From: Joostella atrarenae
GTDB taxonomy: Bacteria > Bacteroidota > Bacteroidia > Flavobacteriales > Flavobacteriaceae
NCBI RefSeq assembly: GCF_021764745.1
Contig: NZ_JAETXX010000010.1
Span: 90,822 to 154,821 of the forward strand
Length of the DNA: 64,000 bases
Reading direction: 5' to 3'
Made by a program: the position numbers and the translations under genes. This document shows, piece after piece, positions 35,764 to 44,499 of this stretch (positions are counted from its first letter, which is position 1; each line of letters begins with the position of its first letter). A model generated the notes under the pieces. It saw only the letters and a list, made by a program, of their open reading frames with translations, did not search any database and was not told the origin of the DNA.

Positions 35764-36714
35764 TTATATTGAAAAGAGATAATCTTTAAAAAGGCATTTG
35801 CTATCTTTAAATTGAGAGATTACTTTTAGGTTTGCTTTTGTAGCTAGCCATTTAACAATTTGATCATCATATTTTTGTGAAACTTCTGTGTGTAATGTTT
35901 CCCAAGCATTAAAACTCACTTCTAAATTTATTTTTTTAATATTTACGTTTTGGTCTTCAGTAGCTACAAGAAAACTTTTAGCAGTTCCAGTTTCTGGATC
36001 GTAGGTTTCCCAGTGTAAAAATTTATCAATATTAAAATCAGCATCTAGCTCATTATTAATTCTAGTGAGTAGGTTTTTATTAAAGGCTTCTGTTATTCCT
36101 TCTTCATCACTATATGCGTTGATGATTTTCTGGGGATGTTTTTTCTGATCGAAGCCCATAAATAATAAATCTCCTTCATTCATACTTGATTTTATATTTT
36201 GAAGAAAATCGATTGCTTTTTCATGAACTAAGTTTCCGATATTAGAACCGAGAACGAGAATAACTTTTTTCCGCTTTTTATATTCTGATAATCGATTTAA
36301 AATTTCAAAATACATCCCTTCTTGCGGAATAACCTTTAAATTTGGGAGTTCACTTCCTAGCGATTCCTTTAAGTTCCTCAATGCATATTTACTAATGTCT
36401 ATGGGTTGGTATGTAAAATTGTATTTATTTTGTTCTAAATAGCGTAATAATACTTTTGTTTTTTTTCCATCGCCAGCGCCCAATTCGATAATATCGAAAC
36501 CATTTTCATCATCAAAAAGATTGGCGAGCTCTTTTCTGTAAGTTTCAATAATTTCATACTCAGCATTTGTAAGATAATAAGTCGGCATATTCATTATCTG
36601 CTGAAATATTTTATCTCCCTTTTCATCATAAAAATATTTAGAAGATAAGTTCTTTGGGTAAGCGGTTAGTCCTTTGTATACATCTTTCTCAAAGATGCTT
36701 GAAAATGTTGGCAT
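35764..36714 (-). CDS. egtD: L-histidine N-alpha-methyltransferase
   Basis: 316-residue SAM-dependent methyltransferase of the EgtD family (PF10017), which trimethylates histidine to hercynine, the first step to ergothioneine. Seen: the family N-terminus LTAYPKNLSSKYFYDEKGDKIFQQIM..PTYYLTNAEYEII, SAM-binding IIELGAGDGKKTKVLL and LVLGSNIGNL, and the C-terminal EVSFNAWETLHTEVSQKY...ISQFKD typical of EgtD. Length is near the family norm (about 320). It sits between egtB (17-nt gap) and the DUF5996-like gene (18-nt gap) in one leftward operon. Confidence 0.93.
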   Translation of the reverse strand: MPTFSSIFEKDVYKGLTAYPKNLSSKYFYDEKGDKIFQQIMNMPTYYLTNAEYEIIETYRKELANLFDDENGFDIIELGAGDGKKTKVLLRYLEQNKYNFTYQPIDISKYALRNLKESLGSELPNLKVIPQEGMYFEILNRLSEYKKRKKVILVLGSNIGNLVHEKAIDFLQNIKSSMNEGDLLFMGFDQKKHPQKIINAYSDEEGITEAFNKNLLTRINNELDADFNIDKFLHWETYDPETGTAKSFLVATEDQNVNIKKINLEVSFNAWETLHTEVSQKYDDQIVKWLATKANLKVISQFKDSKCLFKDYLFSI

Positions 36715-36731
36715 ATATTCTTAAATGTAAT

Positions 36732-37895
36732 TTATCTTTTGGCAAGTCTTATTCCAGTGAATTGCCATCTTAAGTGTGGGTGGAAAAAGTTTCTATATGT
36801 ATAACGAGTATGGTCTTTGGAGGTAACTACAGAGCCTCCTCTTAGTACTTTTTGATTAACCATAAACTTGCCGTTATACTCACCTAATGCTCCTTCTGCT
36901 TTTTTGTAATAAGGGTAGGGGAGGTAAGCACTTTCTGTCCATTCCCAACGTTTTCCCCAATCGAAGAAATCTTGAGCCGCTTCCCATTCAAATTCCGTAG
37001 GAAGACGGAGTCCACGCCATTCTGCATAGGCAAAAGCTTCGTAATAAGAAATATGGGTTACGGGAGTTTCTAGGTCAATAGTTTTTAGTCCTTTAAATGT
37101 ATATTGCTGCCATATATTATCAACTTTATGCCAATATAACGGGCATTTTATATTATTTTTTTGTATCCAATCCCAGCCTTCAGCATGCCAATATTTAAAG
37201 TCTTCATATCCCCCGTCATTTATAAACTCTAGATACTCTTCATTTGTGACTAATTTATTGGCTATTTTATAATTATGAAGATGTACTTTGTGTTTTCCTA
37301 GTTCATTATCAAAGCAAAAATCATTTGTAACATGTCCAATTTCATAAGTACCTTCAGGAATTTTTATCCATTTAGATTTCTGTTTTTCTACGATATTTTC
37401 CTCAAATGTTTCTGAATAAGCAGGTAATAAAGGATTGCTACCTAGAATGTATTTAATGTCTGTAAATAAGAGTTCTTGATGTTGTTTTTCGTGGTGGATT
37501 CCAGTGATTACAATTGAGGCGATTTGTTCCGTTAGATTGTCTTCTAAGAAGTCGGAAAGCTGATTTGTAACATAATCACGATATCTATAAACCTCCTCAA
37601 CAGATGGGCGGGTAAGATTCCCTCGATTTGTTCTCAAAAGTCGTTCTCCCATACTTTCGTAGTAGCTATTAAAAAGAAAACTATATTGGGAGTCGAATTC
37701 TTTGTAATCGGGATTGAATTTTTTTAAAACGAATTCCTCAAAGAACCAAGTTGTGTGACCTAAATGCCATTTTGGAGGTGATACGTGTTCGCTGGGTTGA
37801 ACAACATAATCTTCTTGAGTTAATGGGGCACATATTTCTTCTGTAGCTATTCTCGTTTGAAGAAAATTGCTAATAATTTCATTGGTCATTAACAT
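36732..37895 (-). CDS. egtB: Ergothioneine biosynthesis protein EgtB-like iron-dependent sulfoxide synthase
   Basis: 387-residue non-heme iron enzyme joining hercynine (or histidine) with a thiol to give a sulfoxide. The N-terminal DinB-like part carries the three iron ligands: H47 in WHLGHTTWFFE and H135/H139 in HHEKQHQEL. The C-terminal formylglycine-generating-enzyme-like domain (about 165-385) has WIKIPEGTYEIGH, GLRLPTEFEWEAA and the ending FTGIRLAKR. There is no fused methyltransferase as in OvoA, and egtD is next door, so ergothioneine is the likelier product. Neither egtA nor egtC is in the operon, so the sulfur donor may be free cysteine rather than gamma-glutamylcysteine. A second ATG at 37889 is also possible. 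Confidence 0.93.
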   Translation of the reverse strand: MLMTNEIISNFLQTRIATEEICAPLTQEDYVVQPSEHVSPPKWHLGHTTWFFEEFVLKKFNPDYKEFDSQYSFLFNSYYESMGERLLRTNRGNLTRPSVEEVYRYRDYVTNQLSDFLEDNLTEQIASIVITGIHHEKQHQELLFTDIKYILGSNPLLPAYSETFEENIVEKQKSKWIKIPEGTYEIGHVTNDFCFDNELGKHKVHLHNYKIANKLVTNEEYLEFINDGGYEDFKYWHAEGWDWIQKNNIKCPLYWHKVDNIWQQYTFKGLKTIDLETPVTHISYYEAFAYAEWRGLRLPTEFEWEAAQDFFDWGKRWEWTESAYLPYPYYKKAEGALGEYNGKFMVNQKVLRGGSVVTSKDHTRYTYRNFFHPHLRWQFTGIRLAKR

Positions 37896-37987
37896 CTAGT
37901 TAGTCTTTTTCTTAATTCTTTTTCTAAAAATAAGAATTTTAACCACTGCTTTGTAAGAAGCTTAGTTAAAAGATGTTAACATGTAAT

Positions 37988-38815
37988 TTAATATTGTCCT
38001 GAAATTGGGTGTCTCACCTCTCTAGTAACGGCAACTATTTTTAGTTCATCTGAAAAATAGCACGGAATTGAATTCCCCTCGCTATTTGAAGCGGGTATTA
38101 ATGATATTTTATTTTCATTAAAAATTCTTTCAATTTCACTTTTTAAAGATTTGTTATTAGAAACGACGGTTAGATTTTCAATCGCTCCAGAAGTGGAAAT
38201 TTCTATATAAAACTTAGCTATATATTCTATCTCTTTTGATGATGTTTGATTATAATTAGTTGAGCTTAAGTTTTTATGTTCTAAATGGTCAAACATAAAA
38301 TCAAAAAGCTCCTTCTTAAAGCATTCTACATCTGAAGTTTTTCTCTTGCAGTTTTGAAATATTACTGGGGCTTTAGCTACTTTATCATAAGAAGAGATAG
38401 TTTTTTCTTCATCAATATTAAAATGAATAGCGTATGAATATACAGTAGAAACAGGATTTTTGTCTATAAAAGCAGGAGTGATTTTAGGAAGAGATTTTAT
38501 TATTCTAATTCCTTCGCTTTGAAATAAAGAGTCTTTACTCCTGGCTTTAACATCTGTGAAATATCCATCCTTATTAATTTTAAATTGAACGTAAACTTTG
38601 CCTTCAATTCCATTTTGATATGCAGTTTCAGGGTAGGAAAATACTTTTTGTATATGTGATAGTAAATCTGTCTTAAAACATTCTTCAGTTTTAATATCGC
38701 ATTCGCTATTTGTAAAATACGGGATTTCATCAACTTCAGAAAAGATATAGGTATCTACTTGTGAATAGCTGAAATTTGAAATAAAAAATGCAATTATAAA
38801 TTTTAAAATATTCAT
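37988..38815 (-). CDS. Secreted protein with two TonB_C-like domains
   Basis: 275-residue exported protein (signal MNILKFIIAFFISNFSYSQ). The first half contains a TonB C-terminal-like domain: YPETAYQNGIEGKVYVQFKI..DGYFTDVKARSKD...IKSLPKITPAFI. The second half looks like a degenerate copy: both halves have C..KT..ECFK..L and a strand-rich end. Without an N-terminal membrane anchor or proline-rich spacer it is not a standard energy-transducing TonB. Such solitary periplasmic TonB_C proteins are common in Bacteroidetes, with no known function. Monocistronic. Confidence 0.75.
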   Translation of the reverse strand: MNILKFIIAFFISNFSYSQVDTYIFSEVDEIPYFTNSECDIKTEECFKTDLLSHIQKVFSYPETAYQNGIEGKVYVQFKINKDGYFTDVKARSKDSLFQSEGIRIIKSLPKITPAFIDKNPVSTVYSYAIHFNIDEEKTISSYDKVAKAPVIFQNCKRKTSDVECFKKELFDFMFDHLEHKNLSSTNYNQTSSKEIEYIAKFYIEISTSGAIENLTVVSNNKSLKSEIERIFNENKISLIPASNSEGNSIPCYFSDELKIVAVTREVRHPISGQY

Positions 38816-38923
38816 AATCTATTCTTTGGTTAGCTTAGATTATAAATATAGATAAAATTATATCAACAGAATTAAACATCAAGTATTCTCAAAATATAAA
38901 AATAATTTTTATAAAGGCTTGGT

Positions 38924-39748
38924 TTAAATAGCAACAGTTCCTTTGATGTGAGGATGGTGTTCATAGTTTTCTAAAGTAAAATCTTCAAATTTAAAATCAA
39001 AAATGTTTTTTACTTCAGGGTTTAAAATCATTTTAGGAAGCGGTTTAGGTTCTCTAGATAATTGTAGTTCTAGTTGCTCTAAATGATTGTTGTAGATATG
39101 CGCATCACCAAAAGTGTGTATAAAGTCTCCAGCTTCATAACCACAAACTTGAGCCATCATCATAGTAAACAATGCGTAGGAGGCAATATTAAATGGAACT
39201 CCTAAGAAGATATCTGCACTACGTTGATATAATTGACATGATAGTTTTCCGTCGGCAACATAAAACTGAAAGAACGCATGACATGGAGGCAAAGCAGCTT
39301 TGCCATTGGCAACGTTCTCAGAAAAAGAAACAGAAGTGTCTGGTAAAACACTAGGATTCCATGCGGAAACTAACATTCTACGACTGTTTGGATTATTTTT
39401 TAAAGTCTCTACAACCTCTTTAATCTGATCAATCTCTTCGCTGTTCCAATTTCTCCACTGATGGCCATAAACAGGACCTAAATCACCATTTTCATCCGCC
39501 CATTCATTCCAGATACGAACTCCGTTGTCTTGTAAGTATTTTATATTAGTATCACCATTTAGGAACCATAACAATTCATAAACAATAGATTTTAAGTGTA
39601 GTTTTTTTGTGGTAACCATAGGAAAACCTTCACTTAAATCGAATCGCATTTGGTACCCGAAAACGCTCTTTGTTCCCGTTCCAGTTCTATCTCCTTTTTC
39701 ATTTCCGTTAGCCAATACATGCTTAACAAGATCGTGATACTGCTTCAT
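38924..39748 (-). CDS. thyA: Thymidylate synthase
   Basis: 274-residue ThyA converting dUMP to dTMP with methylenetetrahydrofolate. Catalytic Cys156 is in [13 protein letters not shown]. Other motifs: [59 protein letters not shown] and [12 protein letters not shown]. Length and motifs are standard (E. coli 264). Its 5' end adjoins the structured repeat at 39776-39870, which therefore lies in its promoter region. Confidence 0.98.
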   Translation of the reverse strand: MKQYHDLVKHVLANGNEKGDRTGTGTKSVFGYQMRFDLSEGFPMVTTKKLHLKSIVYELLWFLNGDTNIKYLQDNGVRIWNEWADENGDLGPVYGHQWRNWNSEEIDQIKEVVETLKNNPNSRRMLVSAWNPSVLPDTSVSFSENVANGKAALPPCHAFFQFYVADGKLSCQLYQRSADIFLGVPFNIASYALFTMMMAQVCGYEAGDFIHTFGDAHIYNNHLEQLELQLSREPKPLPKMILNPEVKNIFDFKFEDFTLENYEHHPHIKGTVAI

Positions 39749-39775
39749 TTTTATGTAATCTAAGTGATATATTTA

Positions 39776-39870
39776 TTTGGGCGTTTCCCAACAAAAAAAG
39801 TTGGTTTGGGCTTGTTGCTTACCGGCAGGCATCGTGGTACACGTTACCTTGCTTCAATCCCTAACGCAAA
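39776..39870. repeat. Structured intergenic repeat between nupC and thyA
   Basis: Block TTTGGGCGTTTCCC ... GCTTCAATCCCTAACGCAAA. GCGTT near the left end (39781-39785) can pair with AACGC near the right (39863-39867). An internal hairpin CCAAC-A7-GTTGG lies at 39788-39804. It shares GCTTCAATC with the repeat at 2855-2966. A 75-codon open frame covers the block but has no protein-like features. Locally it is more GC-rich than its flanks. Confidence 0.5.
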
Positions 39871-40007
39871 TTTTTACGAAAATAGAAAATGCCTTTCAAA
39901 AACTTGTGCAATGACTTTTTATTTTATCAAAAGGTTATTAACTAACACTTTTAGTCGTAATAAAGGTCATCATTATACAGATTATTAAGTCGGATTTTAA
40001 ACTAGTG

Positions 40008-41684
40008 TTACCCAATTATCATTCCTGCGATAGTAGCCGATAATAAAGATGCTAAAGAACCCCCAAGAACAGCTTTCATTCCAAATTCCGATAAGTTTTT
40101 ACGCTGACCAGGAGCTAAAGAACCAATACCTCCAATTTGGATGCCTATAGAGGCAAAATTGGCAAAGCCACATAACATATAGGTCGCCATAATCACCGAC
40201 TTATTATAGGTAAAATGGGTTACATTGGCAACATCTTTCAATCCAGCTAATTGTACATATCCCACAAATTCACTAGCTGCGAGTTTAATTCCTAGTAATT
40301 GCCCCATAAGCATCATGTCTTCTTTGGCAACACCAATAAGCCACATAAGAGGAGCGAAAATAAATCCGAGAATAGATTCTAGAGAAAAGGATTCATAAGG
40401 AGTGTTCTCTTTCAAGATTGCATTTAATGTTGTAAAGTCTCCAATCCACTCTAATATATAATTTATCATAGCAATAAATGCTATGAAAACTAAAAGCATA
40501 GCTCCAACATTTGCAGCTAATTTTAAACCTTCAGTAGTACCGTTTGCAATAGCATCAAGGATATTAGATCCAATTTTATCTGTAGAGACATCTACGTTAG
40601 TGTTTACCTCTTCTTGTTGTGGGTAAAGCATTTTGGATATTACAATTGCTCCAGGAGCAGCCATAACAGATGCTGCTAGTAGATGTTTTGCAAATTGAAT
40701 TCTTAGAACAGGGTCGTCGCCTCCTAAAAATCCTATATAGGCAGCCAATACACCTCCGGCAACGGTAGCCATTCCTCCAATCATAACAAGAAGAATTTCC
40801 GACCTTGTCATTCTTTCTAAGTAAGCTTTAATCATTAATGGCGCTTCTGTTTGTCCTAGGAATATATTTCCTGCTACAGATAAACTCTCCGCTCCAGAAA
40901 TTCCTAATAATTTAGAAAGACCGATAGCCATTCCCTTTACGATTACTTGAATTACTCCTAAGTAAAATAAAACAGAAGTTAAGGCAGAAAAGAAAATGAT
41001 AGTTGGTAATACTTGGAATAAAAAGATGTAACCAAAGCTATCTGCATTCATTAAATCTCCTAATAAGAACTCACTTCCAGCTGCTGTAAAATCTAATACA
41101 AGCACAAAAATACTACCTATCCATTCGAATATTTTTTGAACAAATGAAACTTCCAATACTCCTACAGCTAAAATTAATTGTGCTGCAAGGCCTATTCCTA
41201 CAGTCTTCCAATTAATTGCCTTTCTGTTACTACTAAATATAAATGCAATGAGTAGGAGCGTGAACATTCCTAAAATCCCTCTCCATAGGCTATTCATAGT
41301 AAAACCTTGATTCGGGATTATCTGATCTGTTTTACCTGCCGTAGCCATGGCAGATTCTTTTGGAGCTACAACAAGGCTGTGCTCTCCTTTTTTGTTTTTA
41401 ATGACTAACGTGGAGTCAGTAATTTCTAGAATTTTAAATTTTCCTACGGTGCTTCTGGGCGTATCATATAAAAAAATGAGGTTGTCATTCTGAGTGATAA
41501 AACTCCCTGTATATGACTGGTTGTTTCTTTTGTAATTAAAATCTCCGCCTTTAAATGTGAGCTGCTGAATAGCATTCTTTACAGTAGAATTTTCTGAAGA
41601 GATCCATTTTTTCTCAATATTCTGAGCTAATGCTGTCCCTGAAAAACAAATGGCTAATAGTAGAAATAGTATTTTTTTCAACAC
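40008..41684 (-). CDS. NupC/CNT-type nucleoside transporter with periplasmic N-terminal domain
   Basis: 558-residue concentrative nucleoside transporter. Residues 1-20 form a signal peptide (MLKKILFLLLAICFSGTALAQ), residues about 21-115 a small beta-rich domain (lipocalin-like character: GGDFNYKRNNQSYTGSFITQNDNLIFLYD), and from about 130 on the CNT membrane domain: SVAGNIFLGQTEAPLMIKAYL, VAGGVLAAYIGFLGGDD, GLKLAANVGAMLLVFIAFIAMIN and CGFANFASIGIQIGGIGSLAP. It should import nucleosides by Na+ or H+ symport. The classical family has about 400 residues without the secreted extension. It is monocistronic, next to thyA, and fits a nucleoside-salvage context with the deoxynucleoside kinase at 51273. 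Confidence 0.92.
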   Translation of the reverse strand: MLKKILFLLLAICFSGTALAQNIEKKWISSENSTVKNAIQQLTFKGGDFNYKRNNQSYTGSFITQNDNLIFLYDTPRSTVGKFKILEITDSTLVIKNKKGEHSLVVAPKESAMATAGKTDQIIPNQGFTMNSLWRGILGMFTLLLIAFIFSSNRKAINWKTVGIGLAAQLILAVGVLEVSFVQKIFEWIGSIFVLVLDFTAAGSEFLLGDLMNADSFGYIFLFQVLPTIIFFSALTSVLFYLGVIQVIVKGMAIGLSKLLGISGAESLSVAGNIFLGQTEAPLMIKAYLERMTRSEILLVMIGGMATVAGGVLAAYIGFLGGDDPVLRIQFAKHLLAASVMAAPGAIVISKMLYPQQEEVNTNVDVSTDKIGSNILDAIANGTTEGLKLAANVGAMLLVFIAFIAMINYILEWIGDFTTLNAILKENTPYESFSLESILGFIFAPLMWLIGVAKEDMMLMGQLLGIKLAASEFVGYVQLAGLKDVANVTHFTYNKSVIMATYMLCGFANFASIGIQIGGIGSLAPGQRKNLSEFGMKAVLGGSLASLLSATIAGMIIG

Positions 41685-41807
41685 GTTTTTATTTATTACC
41701 TAAGAGCAGGTTTAATTAGTAATGTATAGCATGAATCTACTTGCTAAGTCCATTTTATTGCGCTCCCTTTATTTTTGTTAATAGTTTAAAGAAAGATTTC
41801 TAAATAT

Positions 41808-42431
41808 TTATTTCTCTTCTCTTTTCGAGATTTCGTCTCTTATTTTAGCTGCTTTTTCATAATCTTCATTAGAAACAGCGCTGTCAAGCATGGTGTATAG
41901 TTCTTGAAGAGATTGAGCATTGTACGAGGTTTCATTTTTTGGAACCTCTTCATTGCTAAAAATCTCATCTACACTAATGCTCTCTTTGCTGTCTTCTTCT
42001 CCTTCTTCTTTGGGTGAGAATTTTAAAAAGATTCCAGCTTTATCAAGTATGTTTTTGTAGGTAAAAATAGGAGCATTAAAACGTAATGCTAATGCAATGG
42101 CATCACTAGTTCTAGCATCTATAATCTCTTCGATCTTATCTCGCTCGCAAATAATACTAGAATAGAAAACACCATCTACTAATTTATGAATTATAACCTG
42201 TTTTACCACAATTTCGAACCTATCTGCAAAACTTTTAAATAGGTCGTGGGTAAGAGGTCTTGGTGGCTTTATTTCTTTTTCAAGGGCTATAGCAATAGAT
42301 TGAGCTTCGAATGCACCAATAACAATTGGTAGCTTTCTTTCACCGTCTACTTCGTTCAATATTAGGGCGTAAGCTCCATTTTGGGTCTGACTATAAGAAA
42401 TCCCTTTTATGTTTAATTTTACTAAACTCAT
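41808..42431 (-). CDS. Bifunctional nuclease (DUF151) family protein with UVR motif
   Basis: 207-residue protein. The N-terminal 135 residues form a DUF151/BFN domain (LPIVIGAFEAQSIAIALE..KPPRPLTHDLFKSF, DARTSDAIALALRFNAPIF). An acidic linker follows, and the last 35 residues are a UVR motif (LQELYTMLDSAVSNEDYEKAAKIRDEIS), the UvrB/UvrC-type interaction helix pair. Plant and archaeal relatives have nuclease activity; the bacterial role is unproven. It lies downstream of etfBA in the same direction but separated by a strong hairpin (42449-42496). Confidence 0.9.
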   Translation of the reverse strand: MSLVKLNIKGISYSQTQNGAYALILNEVDGERKLPIVIGAFEAQSIAIALEKEIKPPRPLTHDLFKSFADRFEIVVKQVIIHKLVDGVFYSSIICERDKIEEIIDARTSDAIALALRFNAPIFTYKNILDKAGIFLKFSPKEEGEEDSKESISVDEIFSNEEVPKNETSYNAQSLQELYTMLDSAVSNEDYEKAAKIRDEISKREEK

Positions 42432-42448
42432 ACATCATTAAAAATAGC

Positions 42449-42496
42449 AAAGGCTGTCTAAACAATGGGCAGATCCCATAATTTAGACAGCCCTTT
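42449..42496 (-). terminator. Terminator after etfBA
   Basis: Stem GGCTGTCTAAA / TTTAGACAGCC (11 bp, 42452-42462 with 42482-42492). Its loop contains a second stem ATGGG / CCCAT. On the minus strand it is followed by TTTGCTATTTTTAA. Confidence 0.75.
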
Positions 42497-42517
42497 AGGG
42501 GCACAATTTAACAAAAA

Positions 42518-43486
42518 TTATGCGTTATTCGCTTTAAATTCTTTCAATTTTTCTATTAGTTGAGGAACTACTTCAAAGGCATCTCCAACAACACCGTAGT
42601 CAGCAGCCTTAAAGAAAGGAGCTTCCGGGTCGTTGTTAATAACAACTTTTACTTTAGAAGCATTTATTCCAGCTAAATGTTGAATTGCTCCAGAAATACC
42701 AATTGCGATATATAAATTTGCGGCTACAGGTTTTCCTGTTTGTCCAACGTGTTCTCCATGTGGACGCCATCCCATATCAGAAACTGGCTTAGAACATGCC
42801 GTTGCAGCACCTAAAACATCTGCTAATTCTTCTACCATTCCCCAATTTTCTGGGCCTTTTAATCCACGACCTGCAGAAACTACAATTTCAGCATCAGCAA
42901 TTGTTACTTGTCCAGTAACCTTGTCTACAGAAGTTACTTCCGTAGAGAAATCTCCTTCATTTAATGAAGGTGAAAAATCTTCAGCAGTAGCAGCACCATC
43001 GCTTTCTTTTAATCCGAAGGCATTTTTAGATAAACCTAAAAGTTTTACATCCGTAGTAATTTCAGTAGTATTAAAAGCCTTGTTTGTAAAAGCAGTACGT
43101 TTTACTTTAAAAGGACTATCACTTTCTGGTAATGCAACTACATTTGGTGCGTAACCTGCGTTAAGATTGATGGCCAATATAGGTGCCATGAATTTAGCAT
43201 TAGCACTAGAACTTACTACTACAACTTTACTGCTTTCTTTATCGGCAGCTTGTTTTAGTACATCAGCATAGGTTTTTGCATTAAAATTATTTAATTTATC
43301 ATTTTTAACGGAAAGAATTTTAGCAACTCCATATTTACCTAGTTCGCTAGCATCATCTGCATTTATAGTAACTGCAGTTACATCAGTCCCAAGCATATCG
43401 GCAATTCCTTTAGCATAAGACGCAACTTCAAGAGCTGTTTTTTTAAGTTTTCCGTTTTCCGTTTCAGTATAAACAAGAACAGACAT
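42518..43486 (-). CDS. etfA: Electron transfer flavoprotein, alpha subunit
   Basis: 322-residue EtfA. The C-terminal FAD-binding domain is intact: IVVSAGRGLKGPENW, CSKPVSDMGWRPHGEHVGQTGKPVAANLYIAIGISGAIQHLAGI, VVINNDPEAPFFKAADYGVVGD. With EtfB it takes electrons from acyl-CoA dehydrogenases and hands them to the quinone pool through ETF dehydrogenase. It starts 96 nt after the etfB stop, a rather wide gap for a two-gene operon, but no terminator or promoter stands out there. Confidence 0.97.
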   Translation of the reverse strand: MSVLVYTETENGKLKKTALEVASYAKGIADMLGTDVTAVTINADDASELGKYGVAKILSVKNDKLNNFNAKTYADVLKQAADKESSKVVVVSSSANAKFMAPILAINLNAGYAPNVVALPESDSPFKVKRTAFTNKAFNTTEITTDVKLLGLSKNAFGLKESDGAATAEDFSPSLNEGDFSTEVTSVDKVTGQVTIADAEIVVSAGRGLKGPENWGMVEELADVLGAATACSKPVSDMGWRPHGEHVGQTGKPVAANLYIAIGISGAIQHLAGINASKVKVVINNDPEAPFFKAADYGVVGDAFEVVPQLIEKLKEFKANNA

Positions 43487-43582
43487 ATATTTTTTATTAT
43501 AAAGTTATAAAGTTGAATTTTTAAAAGTTAAGCTATAGAGTATATCATATAGCTGTCTTTATATATTTCACTTTGTATATTG

Positions 43583-44323
43583 TTATATTACTTTAGCTTC
43601 GTTGTGTAAAAGACTAACGAGTTCGTCTAAATTATCTGGTGAAACTAATTTTATTGCTCCTTTAGCATCTGGTTTCTCAAAAGCAACAGCTTTAGTTGTG
43701 TTTTCACCAGCTACAGGCTCCATTACATTAAGAGCTTTTTTACGAGCCATCATAATACCTCTCATGTTAGGTATTTTAAGATCACTTTCTTCTACCAATC
43801 CTTTTTGTCCACCAATAACAAGTGGGAAAGTGGTTTTAAGCGTTTCTTTACCGCCGTCAATCTCACGAATAGCGGTAGCAGTTTCTCCTTCTACCTCTAA
43901 ACTGATACAATTATTAACATAATTAGCTCCTAATATGGTAGCTAACATTCCAGGAACCATCCCTCCATTGTAATCGATAGATTCTCTTCCGGCAATCACT
44001 AAGTCATAATCGCCTGCAATAGCAGCTAATTGCTTTGCAACAAAAAAACCATCCGTAGGATTTGTATTAATTCTTATAGCTTCATCTGCACCTATAGCCA
44101 ACGCTTTTCTAAGTGTAGGCTCTGTTTCTGCACCTCCAACATTCACTACAGTTACTGTAGCTCCTTGTTTCTCTTTGAACCACATGGCACGTGTTAATCC
44201 AAACTCATCGTTTGGGTTTATAACAAATTGCACACCATTTGTATCAAACTTTGAATCTCCGTCAGTAAAATTTATCTTTGACGTAGTGTCTGGTACGTGG
44301 CTTATACACACTAATATCTTCAT
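43583..44323 (-). CDS. etfB: Electron transfer flavoprotein, beta subunit
   Basis: 246-residue EtfB (MKILVCISHVPDTTSKINFTDG). Conserved: FVINPNDEFGLTRAMWFKEKQGATVTVV, ALAIGADEAIRI, LVIAGRESIDYNGGMVPGMLA and PNMRGIMMARKK. AMP-binding subunit, paired with EtfA. Upstream on the minus strand there is a -7-like TATCTTCG (44369-44362), and about 31 bp further lies the palindrome TATGCATGCATA (44391-44402), placed exactly as at the ketosynthase III promoter, so repression or activation by a shared fatty-acid-type regulator is likely (inference). Confidence 0.97.
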   Translation of the reverse strand: MKILVCISHVPDTTSKINFTDGDSKFDTNGVQFVINPNDEFGLTRAMWFKEKQGATVTVVNVGGAETEPTLRKALAIGADEAIRINTNPTDGFFVAKQLAAIAGDYDLVIAGRESIDYNGGMVPGMLATILGANYVNNCISLEVEGETATAIREIDGGKETLKTTFPLVIGGQKGLVEESDLKIPNMRGIMMARKKALNVMEPVAGENTTKAVAFEKPDAKGAIKLVSPDNLDELVSLLHNEAKVI

Positions 44324-44361
44324 ATTTTAGGTAATTTTTTGTGATTTTACTAAATGAGTTA

Positions 44362-44369
44362 CGAAGATA
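44362..44369 (-). promoter_or_regulatory. -7-like element of etfBA
   Basis: TATCTTCG (minus strand), one mismatch to TAnnTTTG, about 40 nt upstream of the etfB ATG. Confidence 0.35.
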
Positions 44370-44390
44370 CTGATAATTTCTAAAATATGC

Positions 44391-44402
44391 TATGCATGCA
44401 TA
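44391..44402. promoter_or_regulatory. Palindromic operator candidate TATGCATGCATA
   Basis: 12-bp perfect palindrome in the divergent etfB/pdhB gap, centred about 31 bp upstream of the etfB -7 box. Same core as at 5455-5468. Confidence 0.6.
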
Positions 44403-44448
44403 ATAATTTTTTATTAAAATCTTATTAAGATAGTTGTTTTAGAATTAC

Positions 44449-44456
44449 TATTTTTG
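44449..44456 (+). promoter_or_regulatory. -7 promoter element of pdhB
   Basis: TATTTTTG fits TAnnTTTG, 44 nt before the ATG. Confidence 0.45.
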
Positions 44457-44499
44457 CTATGCTTAAAAAAATAGACTTTAATAATATCAAATAAAATAG

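Noticed and set aside
36732..37895. Ovothiol synthase OvoA
   Set aside because: The C-terminal methyltransferase domain of OvoA is lacking and egtD is adjacent.
39764..39988. 75-codon open frame between thyA and nupC
   Set aside because: It runs across the structured repeat, has no family resemblance and no promoter or ribosome site; composition follows the repeat.
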